Shown here one piece after another: positions 16,687 to 26,214 of a DNA stretch of 64,000 nucleotides. The notes below the pieces were generated by a model. That model ran no database searches. It saw only the letters and a program-made list of their open reading frames with translations, and had not been told where the DNA came from. The position numbers were made by a program, and so were the translations under genes. The DNA comes from Burkholderia sp. PAMC 26561. GTDB lineage: Bacteria > Pseudomonadota > Gammaproteobacteria > Burkholderiales > Burkholderiaceae. How positions within the stretch are numbered: the first letter of the stretch is position 1; every line of letters starts with the position of its first letter. The DNA is taken from contig NZ_CP014309.1 of the NCBI RefSeq assembly GCF_001557535.2, forward strand, positions 1 through 64,000, read 5' to 3'.

Positions 16687-18298
16687 ATGACTGAGTACAG
16701 ATCGAAAATACGGAATGCCGGGTTTATTGTGGACAGATGGTTACCGAAGCGCCGCCGGTTAAGCGGGTGCATCGCCATTGGCCTGACTGTGTTGGCAGCC
16801 CGCCCAATTGCTGCGTCCCAGATCGCCGCGCCCGCTCCGATGCTATCCGGCCACATCGGCGAGCTGGTCCAGGGCGATGCAAATGAGGCGATTAAGACTC
16901 GGCAACGTGATGCAAACGACGCGCGTACCCGCGCCATTCGGCTGTCGGCCGAACAAGGACAGCCCGAGGCCGAACATACCTTGGCCCGGATGTACAGCGC
17001 GGGCGTTGGGGCGGTGCGAGACAACAGCGTGGCTGCGATGTGGTATCAGAAAGCTGCGGACCAAGGATACGCGGCAGCGCAGAACAGGCTCGGCTACGCC
17101 TATCTGAAGGGGTTAGGACTGCAACAAGACGACGCCCTAGCGGTGCAATGGATGATGAAGTCCGCAACGGGCGGCTATGCACCTGCCCAGTACAACGTTG
17201 GGGTGTTCTATGAATACGGGCTGTGTGGCCTGCCTCGCGATGTTGACTGGGCACTCGAGTGGTACCGGAGCACCGCAGCTCAGGACTATGCACTTGGCCA
17301 GTTCAAGTTGGGGGTTTGCTTCCAGGATGGCATCGGAGTGCCGCCGGATCTGAAAATGGCGGCACAATGATTTGCACTGTCAGCGCAAGCTAGCGATTTC
17401 AAATCAAAATTGAATCTCGGATACCTGTACATGACTGGCCTGGGCGTCGCTCGCGACGACATGCGCGCGGCAGAGCTATTAACAGAGGCGACGCTCAGTG
17501 GGAACGTTGGCGCTAAGGGGAATCTTGCGATCATGTATGCCCATGGCCAGGGCGTGCCGCATAACGAAGCGCTCGCTACCAGATGGCTTAAGTCGGCGGC
17601 GATTCAAGGTGATGCCTCTTCGCAGTAGAAGTCGGGCAACCGCTACGCGACCGGTCTCGGCATTGAGACCAATCTGACCGAAGCTACAGGGTTGTTTCGC
17701 AAGTCAGCAGAACAGGACGATGCAAGAGGAATGTTTTTGCTCGGCTCCGGTTACGCAATCGGACAAGGCGTCCAGCAAAACGACGCCGAAGCGTATCGCT
17801 GGTTCGTTAAAGCGGCCGCGCAGGGAGACGCCGACGCCCAAACTAGTCTTGGTGTTGCTTATCTGAGGTGGTGGGCGTTGAGCGTGATACAGCCGCTGGC
17901 CTCGATTGGCTGCGACGCGCTTCGGGCTAAGACAATGTATCGGGAATGCTACTTTTGGGTACCTACTACTGGGGTAATACCACCCAAGACGATCGCAACG
18001 CGTTTGAGTGGTATGCGAAGGCGGCCAGGCTGGGAGATGCGCGCGGCGAGCTCTGGGTAGGTAAGTGTTATGCGTTCGGCCAGGGGTGGCAATGGATTAC
18101 GGTCAGGCGGTCGTGTGGTTTCGGAAGTCCACCGATCATGCAATGCTTAAGCGATGTTCGACATGGGACAGGCATACCAGGACGGATTAGGTATTGAGCA
18201 AAACCCCGCGCAAGCTCGTGATTGGCATCAAAAGGCGGCTGCAGGATATGTGCAAGCGCCAAACAGCAAACGGCGGCGTAACAGGGAGACGCTTTGAG
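16687..18298 (+). pseudogene. Degraded Sel1-repeat protein
   Basis: The reading begins with a signal-like segment (RRRLSGCIAIGLTVLAARPIAAS), then successive ~36-residue Sel1 repeats with the A-x-x-x-LG-x-x-Y-x-x-G-x-G pattern (AEHTLARMYSAGVGAVRD, AQNRLGYAYLKGLG, AQYNVGVFYEYG and so on). It is broken by a TGA at 17368, a TAG near 17626, and frameshifts between about 17870 and 18130. The repeats resume in other frames (GTYYWGNTTQDDRNAFEWY, then QAYQDGLGIEQNPAQARDW) until a stop at 18298. Such proteins mediate protein contacts in the envelope, but this copy cannot make a full product. An IS30-family element lies just beyond. Confidence 0.8.
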
Positions 18299-18361
18299 CA
18301 CAGAAATAACATTTTAACCTAGAGTAACCGCATTTCGTTGGTTGGAAGGGCGGCCTCAAAT

Positions 18362-19437
18362 GTGAACTGCAACACCTGTCTCGTATAAGGTGTCGCAATG
18401 CCCGAAAAAACTTCATACCAGCAGCTGCAACCTGAAGAACGCCTGACCATTGCAAGCTTGCATCTGCAGGGTTCAAGTATGCGAGCCATGGCTCGCATAC
18501 TCGGGCGCTCACCGGGACTATCAGCCGTGAGCTAATGCGAAACAGCTCTTCTGTTGGCTACGCATCGGTGCCCGCTGCAGCGCTTAGCAGCGCACGCCGC
18601 AGCGCGTCCCGCCGCCCCGCCAAGCTTTGCCTGCAAAGCGTCTGCTGGCGCATCGTTCTCACCCTGCTTGAGTGGAAATGGTCGCCCCAGCAGATATCGG
18701 GCACACTCAAGCGCATGTATCCAACCGACTCGACCCAACACGTCTCGCACGAAACCATCTACACGGCTATCTATGCTCAGCCGCGCGGTGAACTGCGCCG
18801 CCAACTCATTGCCTGCCTGCGCCACGGCCACAGCACGCGCATGCCACGCACTCGGGGCACAGACCGGCGCGGACAGATTCCCGACATGGTCAGTATCCAC
18901 GTGCGACCGCCCGAAATTGAAGACCGACTACTGCCAGGTCACTGGGAAGGCGACTTCATCAAGGGTGCGAACAACCAATCCTCTGTCGGCGTTCTGGTCG
19001 AGCGCACCAGCCGTCTGGTGCTGCTTGCCAAGATGGAGGACGCCACCGCCGCGTCAGCGCTAGCGGGCTTCTCCGCCAAACTCAATTCGATTGTGGCGCC
19101 GTTACGGCAAAGCTTTACTTACGACCAGGGCAAAGAAATGTCGCGCCATCAGGAACTCACCGCCGCCACCGGCGTGAACGTGTACTTTTGCGACCCGCAC
19201 AGTCCCTGGCAACGCGGTACTTGTGAAAACACCAACGGGTTGCTGCGCCAGTATTTGCCTAAAGGCTCGGACCTATCGGTCTACAGTCAGAACGAACTCG
19301 ACGCGATCGCCGACAGCCTGAACAGCCGCCCGCGCGCCACTCACGCGTTCCATTCGCCATTCGAGGTCTTCGCTGCGACCCTTGATTCAGCAAGCCGACC
19401 TCCAAGCTCTAAACATTGACCCCCTGTTGCAGTTCAC
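18362..19437 (+). mobile_element. IS30-family insertion sequence
   Basis: The ends carry a perfect 13-bp inverted repeat, GTGAACTGCAACA at 18362-18374 and its complement at 19425-19437, enclosing about 1.05 kb with one transposase gene. This is the usual size and layout for IS30 elements. The exact outer base and any short target duplication could not be fixed by eye. Confidence 0.8.
18398..19419 (+). pseudogene. IS30-family transposase, frameshifted
   Basis: The start at 18398 gives MPEKTSYQQLQPEERLTI and the N-terminal helix-turn-helix MRAMARILGRSPG. One base is missing near 18515 (GGGACTATC where GGGAACTATC is needed), after which the TISRELMRN reading continues in another frame to 19419. 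The second part has the IS30 core: SHETIYTAIYAQPRGELR, the DDE region with LPGHWEGDFIKG, FTYDQGKEMSRH, and the ENTNGLLRQYLPKG signature. The element is probably immobile unless ribosomal frameshifting repairs it. Confidence 0.85.
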
Positions 19438-19716
19438 CCTTAAACCGCCAAGTTTATTGGTCGCTGATAGGAATCAAGTGAACCTGATGCATATGTTTGA
19501 GCCTTAGGAAAACAATCCTGACACTTTCTCGATATTGACATAAAAAGAAATTATCGATTTTTACCAGTCCTAAGTACCTTACTTGACTTCGACTCGCTTA
19601 GGTTTCTTCGTTGAACGACTGGCTATTGCGGGCGTATGGATATTGCAGTTCTTTGCACAAACATGACTTGTGATTCAGAATGAGTGTCATTGAACAATGG
19701 TTTTAGGAGGTCCCGG
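19438..19716. other. A+T-rich intergenic stretch of about 280 bases
   Basis: No coding sequence was found between the IS30 end and the DUF2256 gene. The stretch is richer in A and T than its surroundings and probably holds the promoter of the small gene at 19717. A TAGGAGG ribosome-binding site ends it at 19704-19710. Confidence 0.45.
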
Positions 19717-19869
19717 ATGCGCATGCAGAAAAAAGATACCCTCCCAAGTAAGGTTTGTGCGAGTTGTGGCCGCACATTCACATGGCGCAAGAAATGGGAG
19801 CGCGATTGGAGCAGCGTTAAATACTGCTCGGATAAATGTCGTAGTGCGCGCGGCACAGCTGTAAGGTGA
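19717..19869 (+). CDS. DUF2256 small zinc-motif protein
   Basis: The 50-aa product begins [20 protein letters not shown] and continues [22 protein letters not shown], which is the DUF2256 pattern: a CxxC, a basic RKKWE-W core, and a second CxxxC. The start is set by a strong TAGGAGG six bases upstream of the ATG. The four cysteines suggest one bound zinc. The cellular role of the family is unknown. Confidence 0.8.
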   Translation: MRMQKKDTLPSKVCASCGRTFTWRKKWERDWSSVKYCSDKCRSARGTAVR

Positions 19870-19999
19870 TCCTCTTTTTGTAGCCGTTGTACTAACTCTT
19901 AATCCGCAAAGATCAACAACGTTCGGTTGGTGTTGCGAAATTGCTTAAAAGTATCGATAGTGTTTCCAGAGGTCCTCACCGTAGGTATGGCGCCTCAAG

Positions 20000-20587
20000 T
20001 TACTTTTTTGGATGCTTATTCTGATAAAGCACCGCCGCAACGGCGCAGACACTGTCGTTTTTGTCCCGAAGCGCCGCTATGGATGCGCCAAATTCCATGG
20101 TTTCGGATAATTTTTCTGAGCTGTGAATGGCGACGACTCGCTCTACGGCAGCCGGCAAAGCGGACAAATCGTTGATTGATTCGAAGTCGCCAAGTCCTGT
20201 CACCATCGGATTGTCAGAACCGCCGAGCATCGAGCGTACATCCGTTTTGTACAGCACAAGCGGTTTGCCGGAGTGCCACGCGAGCGTCGCCTCGACGATT
20301 GTTCCCTCATCGGGTACTCTGCCGTTCAAGTTCGCCACAACGACATCGCAACATCGAAGCAACTGATAAGTGTCCAAAGCGAAGATCGCTCTATCAATAA
20401 TCCTCGCTGCTTCGCTGGGCGATGCGCCGCATTGTTCCAACGCAGGCTTGATCTGAGCAAACTCTAACCCGTCGCGATGCGGAAGAAAGGTTGAAAAGCC
20501 AGACAGCTCCAGTGTGCTGGCAATGCTGTCCATCTCAGCGCGCTCGCTTGGGTTAAAAAGCGGACCCGCGCAATAAATTCGTAACAT
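20000..20587 (-). CDS. Nucleoside 2-deoxyribosyltransferase-like protein
   Basis: The 195-aa protein starts at ATG 20587 with MLRIYCAGPLFNPSERAEM, the family's opening. It is followed by FLPHRDGLEF, AIFALDTYQLLRCCDVVVANLNGRVPDEGTIVEATLAWHSGKP (the D-x-G-T-x-x-E-x-x-A catalytic pattern) and LVLYKTDVRS. The fold transfers deoxyribose between bases, and many members act in base salvage or defence-like nucleotide processing. The C-terminal 45 residues are less typical. It stands alone, convergent with the DUF2256 gene. Confidence 0.78.
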   Translation of the reverse strand: MLRIYCAGPLFNPSERAEMDSIASTLELSGFSTFLPHRDGLEFAQIKPALEQCGASPSEAARIIDRAIFALDTYQLLRCCDVVVANLNGRVPDEGTIVEATLAWHSGKPLVLYKTDVRSMLGGSDNPMVTGLGDFESINDLSALPAAVERVVAIHSSEKLSETMEFGASIAALRDKNDSVCAVAAVLYQNKHPKK

Positions 20588-20850
20588 GAGCAATTATCTC
20601 TCGGCAGTCAGACAATCTGTTAAGGCGGAACCTGGTTGATGTGAGACGTTGTATGCCACTTAAGCTACAACAAATTTGTACATCAAAAGCGCTCTCAGGA
20701 AAATAGATCGGCCGCATATAGTTGCAGGGCCGTTCTGGCATGACAAAATGGGCCCGTCGCGAACAAAGCCGATCTTTCGTACCGCATCGGGCCCGCGAAG
20801 TATCATCGGTTGCGAAACGCGCCGCTCATTTGATTTCGTGGAGTTCCGTC

Positions 20851-21435
20851 ATGTCCGTCAGTCAATGCGCAGCTTGCAAAGCCACCGTGCCACAGTACGA
20901 CACCATCCATACTGGAAGCGACGAGCACAGCGACCGATTGCTGTGCACCGCCTGCTTTAACCGCGAAATGGCAAAGCACGCCGGCATCGACAATTTTGAT
21001 CAAACAAAGTTTGAACCGATGCACCTGTCGGACGCCAGCGGAACTGTTCACGAGTTTCGTTTTCGAAGTCTGCTGTTTGGCGACAAACTTTCTCTGGAGG
21101 CATTCGGCGCGACTAGCGAGAATCAACCATCAGGCTACCGGTTTCAGATTCTTGGAGATGCGGAAGCGGATCAATTTGTTTTGCTTGGAAGGCTGATTGA
21201 AAAGATGCGTCGTTTGCTTGCGGTTGTGCACGTAAGAGATGGTGATCTCGGGTTGCAAATTGTCGACGAGACAATCCGCGGCAGAATCGAATGGGACGGT
21301 GACGAGCATTCGCGTATGCCGTGCGTCGTCGTAGATGGGCGCCGTGTTGAATGGGACGAGCTTGGGCGCATGCTAATGACATTTGAAGGATGGCAGTTCA
21401 AGCTCGAACTGTGCGATCCAAGTGACGAAATCTGA
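20851..21435 (+). CDS. Hypothetical protein with N-terminal Cys4 motif
   Basis: The chosen ATG at 20851 follows a GGAG box and gives a 194-aa protein. It opens MSVSQCAACKATVPQYD and has CxxC pairs at residues about 6-9 and 31-34 (LLCTACFNREMAKHAG), a zinc-ribbon-like arrangement. The rest is a mixed alpha/beta domain (RFQILGDAEADQFVLL, IEWDGDEHSRMPCVVVDGR, MLMTFEGWQFKLEL). The domain seems to be one that recurs in hypothetical proteins, but no function is known. Confidence 0.6.
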   Translation: MSVSQCAACKATVPQYDTIHTGSDEHSDRLLCTACFNREMAKHAGIDNFDQTKFEPMHLSDASGTVHEFRFRSLLFGDKLSLEAFGATSENQPSGYRFQILGDAEADQFVLLGRLIEKMRRLLAVVHVRDGDLGLQIVDETIRGRIEWDGDEHSRMPCVVVDGRRVEWDELGRMLMTFEGWQFKLELCDPSDEI

Positions 21436-21802
21436 GATGGGGGCTTCCCCCCAACAATCCCGATCGCTGTCAGGTAGATTAGACGGTTCGTATCTTGACT
21501 CCCGTGTAGCTTAATTGCTGAGCCCAGCAAGCGCATCAGGACCGCCAGCGAACACTGCGTACGCCCTTCCCTAGTATGTCGTCGACTCATCCTTAAACGT
21601 TGGGCCCCGCGTCACGAGGTTCGACATCTTGTATCTTTAATGGGGCGCTGCCTTCGACCCGGTAACATCTGGCGCCAACAGCAGCACAGAGAGAGTTGAA
21701 TCCTGAGGACGGGTTCTTTCCCTATAGTGAAGCCGCTGTAGGTACACCCTCGCCCTATAATGTGGAAATTGTTAGTGATTTGACGACCGGGAGCCCCACT
21801 TT
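21436..21802. other. Intergenic region with likely promoter
   Basis: No gene was found in these 367 bases. A TATAAT hexamer near 21756 lies about 45 bases before the ATG at 21803 and is the best candidate for a -10 box. A short G/C hairpin (GGGGGCTTCCCC) follows the upstream stop but lacks a T-run. Confidence 0.4.
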
Positions 21803-23173
21803 ATGAGTCAACCACACGGGCGATACTCTGGATCTCGAGATAAGGGCCAGCATCAATCGCGCCAACAATCAGATGCAACACCGCGCCGAACGAACAAGCC
21901 TTACGTTAAAGCGCCGCCTGCAAGAGACGCGGCTCAGACGGCGTCCATCTTCAAAACGCGTTCGTTTAAATTGCTGGTCGATGCAGTGGGCGCAGAAAAT
22001 ATCGCACTCGGACTTGACTCTAATTTAACGCGCGTAGCCGAACTGGTGAATGGGGAGAGGTTTACGCCCGAGACAGCTTTTCACATGGAAACGACGCTTG
22101 GCCTCCCGCATGGTTTTTTCGATCAACCCAATCCGGTCCTCACGCCTGAGATCATTGCTCGCTTGAGGTCGCCCCTAGACTTTATTCACGTGAACGCTGA
22201 ACCGGAATCGGCGTACGTGGAAGTGATTTGGCCAGCTCCTTCTACACAGTTCAATCACCACCCTACCCTTACTGATCATCCGCCCGGAGACCCGGAAATG
22301 CCAAAGAAAACAAATGGCGGGTCGCATAAGGCCGTCGCGAAGAACAACACGACTGCTGCAAAGCCTAGCAAGGTAACGCCACCGCAGACGGCGCCTGGGA
22401 AAACGAAAGCGCCATCCAAGTCGGCGGCTCAGCAATCACTGCCGTTGATTGATGTCGCCGCTTTGGAAAAAGTCCGTCGCGCCAACCTGCACGTGCTCAC
22501 AGCCCGCAAAGGATCAAAGGCTCGGCTCGGCGCGGTGACGGAACTTAGCGACTCCAACATGGCCAATCGTTTTTATGGGCAAAAGCGTTTGGACGATGCT
22601 GAAGTGAACCGGTTCACGGAACGCCTCGGTCTGCCCACTGGCTGGTTTGACGTTCCCCGGACAGTAACGGACATTCCCAAGTCGGTGTCGGAATTGCTGA
22701 TCCCTTCGTCGGATCGTCGCGCGGTCAGTCATGAAGAACTGCCGCCTGTGGCCGAACCAAAAGCGCCAGTGGCGAAGACGCCTGCGAATATCAAAGCGCG
22801 GAAGGCGGAGCCTCGAATCGCCAAGATCGATGATGCGAATGGCACGGGCCATCCGACAGGCGTAGTCTTTGAGACTGAAGCGGTCGTTGAGCATCAGGAT
22901 CAGGCGGTCCCGTCCGTCGCCGAATCAGCAGTTCTGCAACCCGTCGATAGTCGTGTCTCGTCGTCCCCTGCTCTGCAGGAGTTCGGAGCGCCCCCTGAAG
23001 CGCAAGGCAGCAGGCAGCCGTACCGTCTCATTCCTGCGACCAGTCTGGACCATTTGCTCGGCATTGCACCGATCGCGGAGGCGCTGCTCAAGACGCCCGC
23101 AGGCAAGGCACGTACCGGTCGCTTGGACGAACTGAAAGCGTTGGAACTGTTGCGGCAAGCCGTATTGCTTTGA
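21803..23173 (+). CDS. Hypothetical protein with two repressor-like half-motifs
   Basis: The 456-aa protein has a basic, disordered N-terminus. Two similar segments follow: near residue 78, RVAELVNGERFTPETAFHMETTLGLPHGFFD, and near residue 255, NMANRFYGQKRLDDAEVNRFTERLGLPTGWFD. Each resembles the second half of a Cro/CI helix-turn-helix domain (S/G-x-R-x-(x)12-LGLPxGWFD). Between and after them are Pro/Ala/Lys-rich linkers, and a short helical end closes the protein. It may be a DNA-binding regulator with two degenerate XRE units. It starts 11 bases before the next gene begins its own reading downstream and probably shares a transcript with it. Confidence 0.5.
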   Translation: MSQPHGRYSGSRDKGQHQSRQQSDATPRRTNKPYVKAPPARDAAQTASIFKTRSFKLLVDAVGAENIALGLDSNLTRVAELVNGERFTPETAFHMETTLGLPHGFFDQPNPVLTPEIIARLRSPLDFIHVNAEPESAYVEVIWPAPSTQFNHHPTLTDHPPGDPEMPKKTNGGSHKAVAKNNTTAAKPSKVTPPQTAPGKTKAPSKSAAQQSLPLIDVAALEKVRRANLHVLTARKGSKARLGAVTELSDSNMANRFYGQKRLDDAEVNRFTERLGLPTGWFDVPRTVTDIPKSVSELLIPSSDRRAVSHEELPPVAEPKAPVAKTPANIKARKAEPRIAKIDDANGTGHPTGVVFETEAVVEHQDQAVPSVAESAVLQPVDSRVSSSPALQEFGAPPEAQGSRQPYRLIPATSLDHLLGIAPIAEALLKTPAGKARTGRLDELKALELLRQAVLL

Positions 23174-23184
23174 CCTGATTTGAT

Positions 23185-23646
23185 ATGGCACTTGATCTCA
23201 CCGGTCGGACCTTTGGCAGGCTCACTGCGATTGCCCGCGAGGACGGTTCTCGTTGGCGATTCAAGTGCGCATGCGGCGTCGAAAAGGTTATCGAGGCTCG
23301 TAGCGCAAGGTATCGCAAGACTTTGTCGTGTGGCTGCTTGCGACAGATCGACATTGCGCCCGGCCAACGCTTTGGCCGCCTGACTGCATCCCTTTACGTG
23401 AATCACGGCAAAAACGGGGCGCGTTGGTCTTTCCAGTGCGATTGCGGATCCGTGAAAATCTTCCCATCGAGTTACGTAAGGAGCGGCCTCCGAACGTCAT
23501 GCGGATGCCGCACTCCCGACATTGTCGTGAAGAAAACCGAACCAGCTGCAGTCATTTGGCCGTTCCCCAAATGGCCCAAGTCGCAAGCGGCTGAACCGGT
23601 CAAGATCGGCCAGCGTCCAAAATCTGGAGATATCGCGGATGAGTAG
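23185..23646 (+). CDS. Small protein with tandem C-x-CG...SCGC zinc-like repeats
   Basis: The 153-aa product contains two copies of one module. The first is DLTGRTFGRLTAIAREDGSRW, FKCACG, then LSCGCL. The second is GQRFGRLTAS, WSFQCDCG, then TSCGC. This GRLT-CxCG-SCGC module is known from phage and homing-endonuclease-associated proteins, where it probably binds zinc and DNA. The C-terminus is Pro/Lys-rich. It starts 11 bases after the preceding gene, suggesting an operon. Confidence 0.6.
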   Translation: MALDLTGRTFGRLTAIAREDGSRWRFKCACGVEKVIEARSARYRKTLSCGCLRQIDIAPGQRFGRLTASLYVNHGKNGARWSFQCDCGSVKIFPSSYVRSGLRTSCGCRTPDIVVKKTEPAAVIWPFPKWPKSQAAEPVKIGQRPKSGDIADE

Positions 23647-23860
23647 GTAGTTTCAATACCGCCGAGCGAAATGACGCTCACGTCGGGGGTGCCTGCACCG
23701 TTATCAACCATCCTCGACCTGGGCGCCTGCAATACGGGTAAGCCGACGTCGGTGACAGCGGCTATCAGTGTCGAAAGACCAAGCGCTTTTAGCGGTGTTC
23801 AAACTGCTCGAAGATAAACGAGAAAATTCGCAAGAGCATACCTACGACTTGATGAGGGTA

Positions 23861-24220
23861 TCAGCTAGGTAGCCCAGCATACCAATCGGCATATGGGGTG
23901 TTCTTTGCCATATGCCGATTCCAGTCAGGCGCGCCGTCCGACCACCAAACGGGACCCCGCTCACCCAGCTGCTTTTTGATTTCATCGATTCTCTGACGCG
24001 CGACTTCGCGACCCGCGTTATCGCCACCACGTAATGCTGAACCCTTTTCGCGGCGGGCTTGCATCAACTCGTCTACCAAAACCTTTTTTACCTCGGCTGA
24101 CAAGAACGGGTTTGTACATCGCCAGAGACGTCCTCTGACAACAAAGTAGCGACCGTCCGGAGTAACAGGCAACGTTGATTTCACCGCTCTTTCCATCAGA
24201 GATGCACGTGATAAAAACAC
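23861..24220 (-). CDS. Conserved hypothetical protein (GRYFVVRGRLWR family)
   Basis: The 119-aa protein has a conserved opening, PVTPDGRYFVVRGRLWRCTNP, a charged helix (VDELMQARREKGSAL, ARQRIDEIKKQLGERGPVWW) and the ending DGAPDWNRHMAKNTPYADWY. Small proteins with this layout are widespread in Burkholderiales and alphaproteobacteria without an assigned role. The start is unclear: Met9 (24196) is as likely as the first Met, and neither has a strong ribosome-binding site. Confidence 0.6.
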   Translation of the reverse strand: MFLSRASLMERAVKSTLPVTPDGRYFVVRGRLWRCTNPFLSAEVKKVLVDELMQARREKGSALRGGDNAGREVARQRIDEIKKQLGERGPVWWSDGAPDWNRHMAKNTPYADWYAGLPS

Positions 24221-24360
24221 GCGAACGAGCAGCTACAATCGCTGGCGCAAGCAGGGTTGTAATTTAAACCAAAATTTCCTTGCGAGCGCATGTCTCACCG
24301 TCAACCGATTCTTTACTGACAGCATGTCATGGCAACTGCCAGTTTCAGTCTCAAATTTTA

Positions 24361-25734
24361 TCAGTGGTACGACGGCGGCGGTCCTTCTTCGATTTCGCCA
24401 GGCGTCGCGGAATCATCCGCTGGTGCGCCACTTGTTTGTACAAGCGGATCCCAAGCTGGCAAACCTGCACGCAAACAGTCATTAATTGTTGCCGTTTGGG
24501 CAGCTTGATGAATATCGACGCGTTTGAGTTCTACGTCGTGCCCATGCGGGAGCCCGAGTTCGCACAAGGCGGCTTCGGCTGATTCGATGTCTTCAAAAAC
24601 CGCCGCTTCGTCCATCCCCGAGGGCATGACCCCTGACCAAAATGGCACGCTCTGGTCGCAGCCCAAGAAGATGCCGTAAACAGGACTATGTAGGACATAG
24701 GCAACTTTGCGATTACTCGCAATCGGCAGGAGGTTACGAGCTGCTGCTAGACGGACCGATTCGGTGATCGAGTTCGTGCGGAGTTTTGCGTTGATCGACT
24801 TAAAGTGACGACGTGTTACGGCATTGGCAGATAGGCCAAGCGATTCAGCGATCATGGCTGACGACGCACCTTGTGCCGACAGGTACAGAATGTCGAGTTC
24901 AAGCCGGGTTAATCCGCTACTGCTCCAAGAGGATGCCCGTTCTCCCCGGTCGTACCAATCAAAAATTTCACCAGCAATCAGTTTGAACAATAAGCGGTTT
25001 TTACGAAGCGGTTCTTCCCCACCATCTTCAGGCAGGTCCGGCATCGCCACATAGAGCACGCCGAAGAAACGCGCTTCCGGGCCGTGTGCCGGGATGGTGA
25101 TCCAGCTGGAGGCGCCGAAACTGCGCATGAATTCGGCCATCTCACGCCGGCTTCCATCCAGGTATTTTATCGAACCCACGTCGGAGGAAAAGAACGGCTG
25201 CTGAGAATGTGCCCCATGCGTCATGAAGGGGTCCGTCGCGTACCACCTTTTTTCCGCATACTTCTGAACGAGGTCCACAGCGGAAGCCGATAGCACACGA
25301 TATGAATGATGGGCGCCATCTGTGCCTTTTTCCGTCAAACAGAAAAATGTTGTCCGGGCTCCGAGCCGAAGAACGACATCTCTGAGTTGCCTGAGGAGAG
25401 CCGCTTCATCTTGCGCATTCGCAAGATGACGAATCATATCGATCACGTCTTCATCGTGACCAAGCGAAGCTTTTTTCGCGCATGCAGCCAAAGGCTCGCG
25501 CGCCAGTCGCGGGATAGCGTCTCTTATCTTTTGATACGGCTCGGTACGCTGTAGATCTTGGACATTTGCCTCGTTCGCGAGGACAACCTGTGTGAATCGC
25601 GTCTCGCCGTTGCGCCCCAGGCGCAATAACGATTCGCGTTCGAGGAGACCTCCAAACTGCGACAGCCGTGCTCTTAAATGAACCGTCTCATGGCCAGCTG
25701 AAAACGTAACACTTTCTGCGTTCAACATCGACAT
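24361..25734 (-). CDS. LuxR-family regulator with autoinducer-type domain and C-terminal extension
   Basis: In this 457-aa protein, residues about 110-255 resemble an autoinducer-binding domain (VDLVQKYAEKRWYATDPFMTHG, with the W-Y-x-x-D-P pattern, then SSWITIPAHGP). Residues about 270-335 are a LuxR helix-turn-helix (TRLELDILYLSAQGASSAMIAESLGLSANAVTRRHFKSINAKL). About 110 residues follow with no recognised fold beyond VYGIFLGCDQSVPFWSG. The N-terminal 100 residues are also extra. No luxI-type synthase is present, so it would be a solo receptor. A 31-bp dyad lies upstream between it and the gene at 25915. Confidence 0.72.
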   Translation of the reverse strand: MSMLNAESVTFSAGHETVHLRARLSQFGGLLERESLLRLGRNGETRFTQVVLANEANVQDLQRTEPYQKIRDAIPRLAREPLAACAKKASLGHDEDVIDMIRHLANAQDEAALLRQLRDVVLRLGARTTFFCLTEKGTDGAHHSYRVLSASAVDLVQKYAEKRWYATDPFMTHGAHSQQPFFSSDVGSIKYLDGSRREMAEFMRSFGASSWITIPAHGPEARFFGVLYVAMPDLPEDGGEEPLRKNRLLFKLIAGEIFDWYDRGERASSWSSSGLTRLELDILYLSAQGASSAMIAESLGLSANAVTRRHFKSINAKLRTNSITESVRLAAARNLLPIASNRKVAYVLHSPVYGIFLGCDQSVPFWSGVMPSGMDEAAVFEDIESAEAALCELGLPHGHDVELKRVDIHQAAQTATINDCLRAGLPAWDPLVQTSGAPADDSATPGEIEEGPPPSYH

Positions 25735-25835
25735 CTCATCCCTTGCGCGATTACCTGCGCATCAATGTAAACGCGGAGTCGTTACCAATTCATCCGATGT
25801 TACAAAGGGTTGCATTCAGCGCCTACTACATACCG

Positions 25836-25867
25836 CCCCCCGAGGTCAAGGGGGTACACCTCGGGGG
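25836..25867. promoter_or_regulatory. Dyad symmetry between luxR-type gene and 25915 ORF
   Basis: The ten bases CCCCCGAGGT (within 25837-25846) are repeated in inverted form as ACCTCGGGGG at 25858-25867, with an 11-base spacer. It lies in the divergent gap about 100 bases upstream of the LuxR-type start and about 50 bases upstream of the 25915 ORF. There is no T-run, so an operator is more likely than a terminator. The binding partner is inferred only from position. Confidence 0.45.
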
Positions 25868-25914
25868 TGCTTCGCATCTACGATGAGTCATCAGCGATCG
25901 CGAGGCTCATAACA

Positions 25915-26184
25915 ATGCCACTCAGCAACTTCAGTTTGCTTCAAAGCGTGTGGGGAAAAACGGCCGTCATAACCCATGTTGATTTTCTCCAGCTGCGACA
26001 CGGCAACAGAATCAGATGGCACGCGCTAGTCGTCGCAAGAGACGGTCAGATGCTGTTCTCGAATGTTGAGGGAGAGCCGCGGAAATGGTTGCGGCTGGAC
26101 GATGCAGTCGCCGAACTTGGAGAGATCATGCCAATGCGGGTCGAGATGCGTGTGGTCCGCGCGCTAGGGTGTCGATGTGGTTGA
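25915..26184 (+). CDS. Hypothetical protein
   Basis: This 89-aa protein begins MPLSNFSLLQSVWGKTAVITHVDFLQLRHGNRIRWHALVV, then a strand-rich segment and a basic end with a C-x-C. No family was recognised. It is convergent with the XRE gene and divergent from the LuxR-type gene. Confidence 0.45.
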   Translation: MPLSNFSLLQSVWGKTAVITHVDFLQLRHGNRIRWHALVVARDGQMLFSNVEGEPRKWLRLDDAVAELGEIMPMRVEMRVVRALGCRCG

Positions 26185-26214
26185 CGGCACGCCTTCAGTA
26201 CGCCAAGCGAGCAA

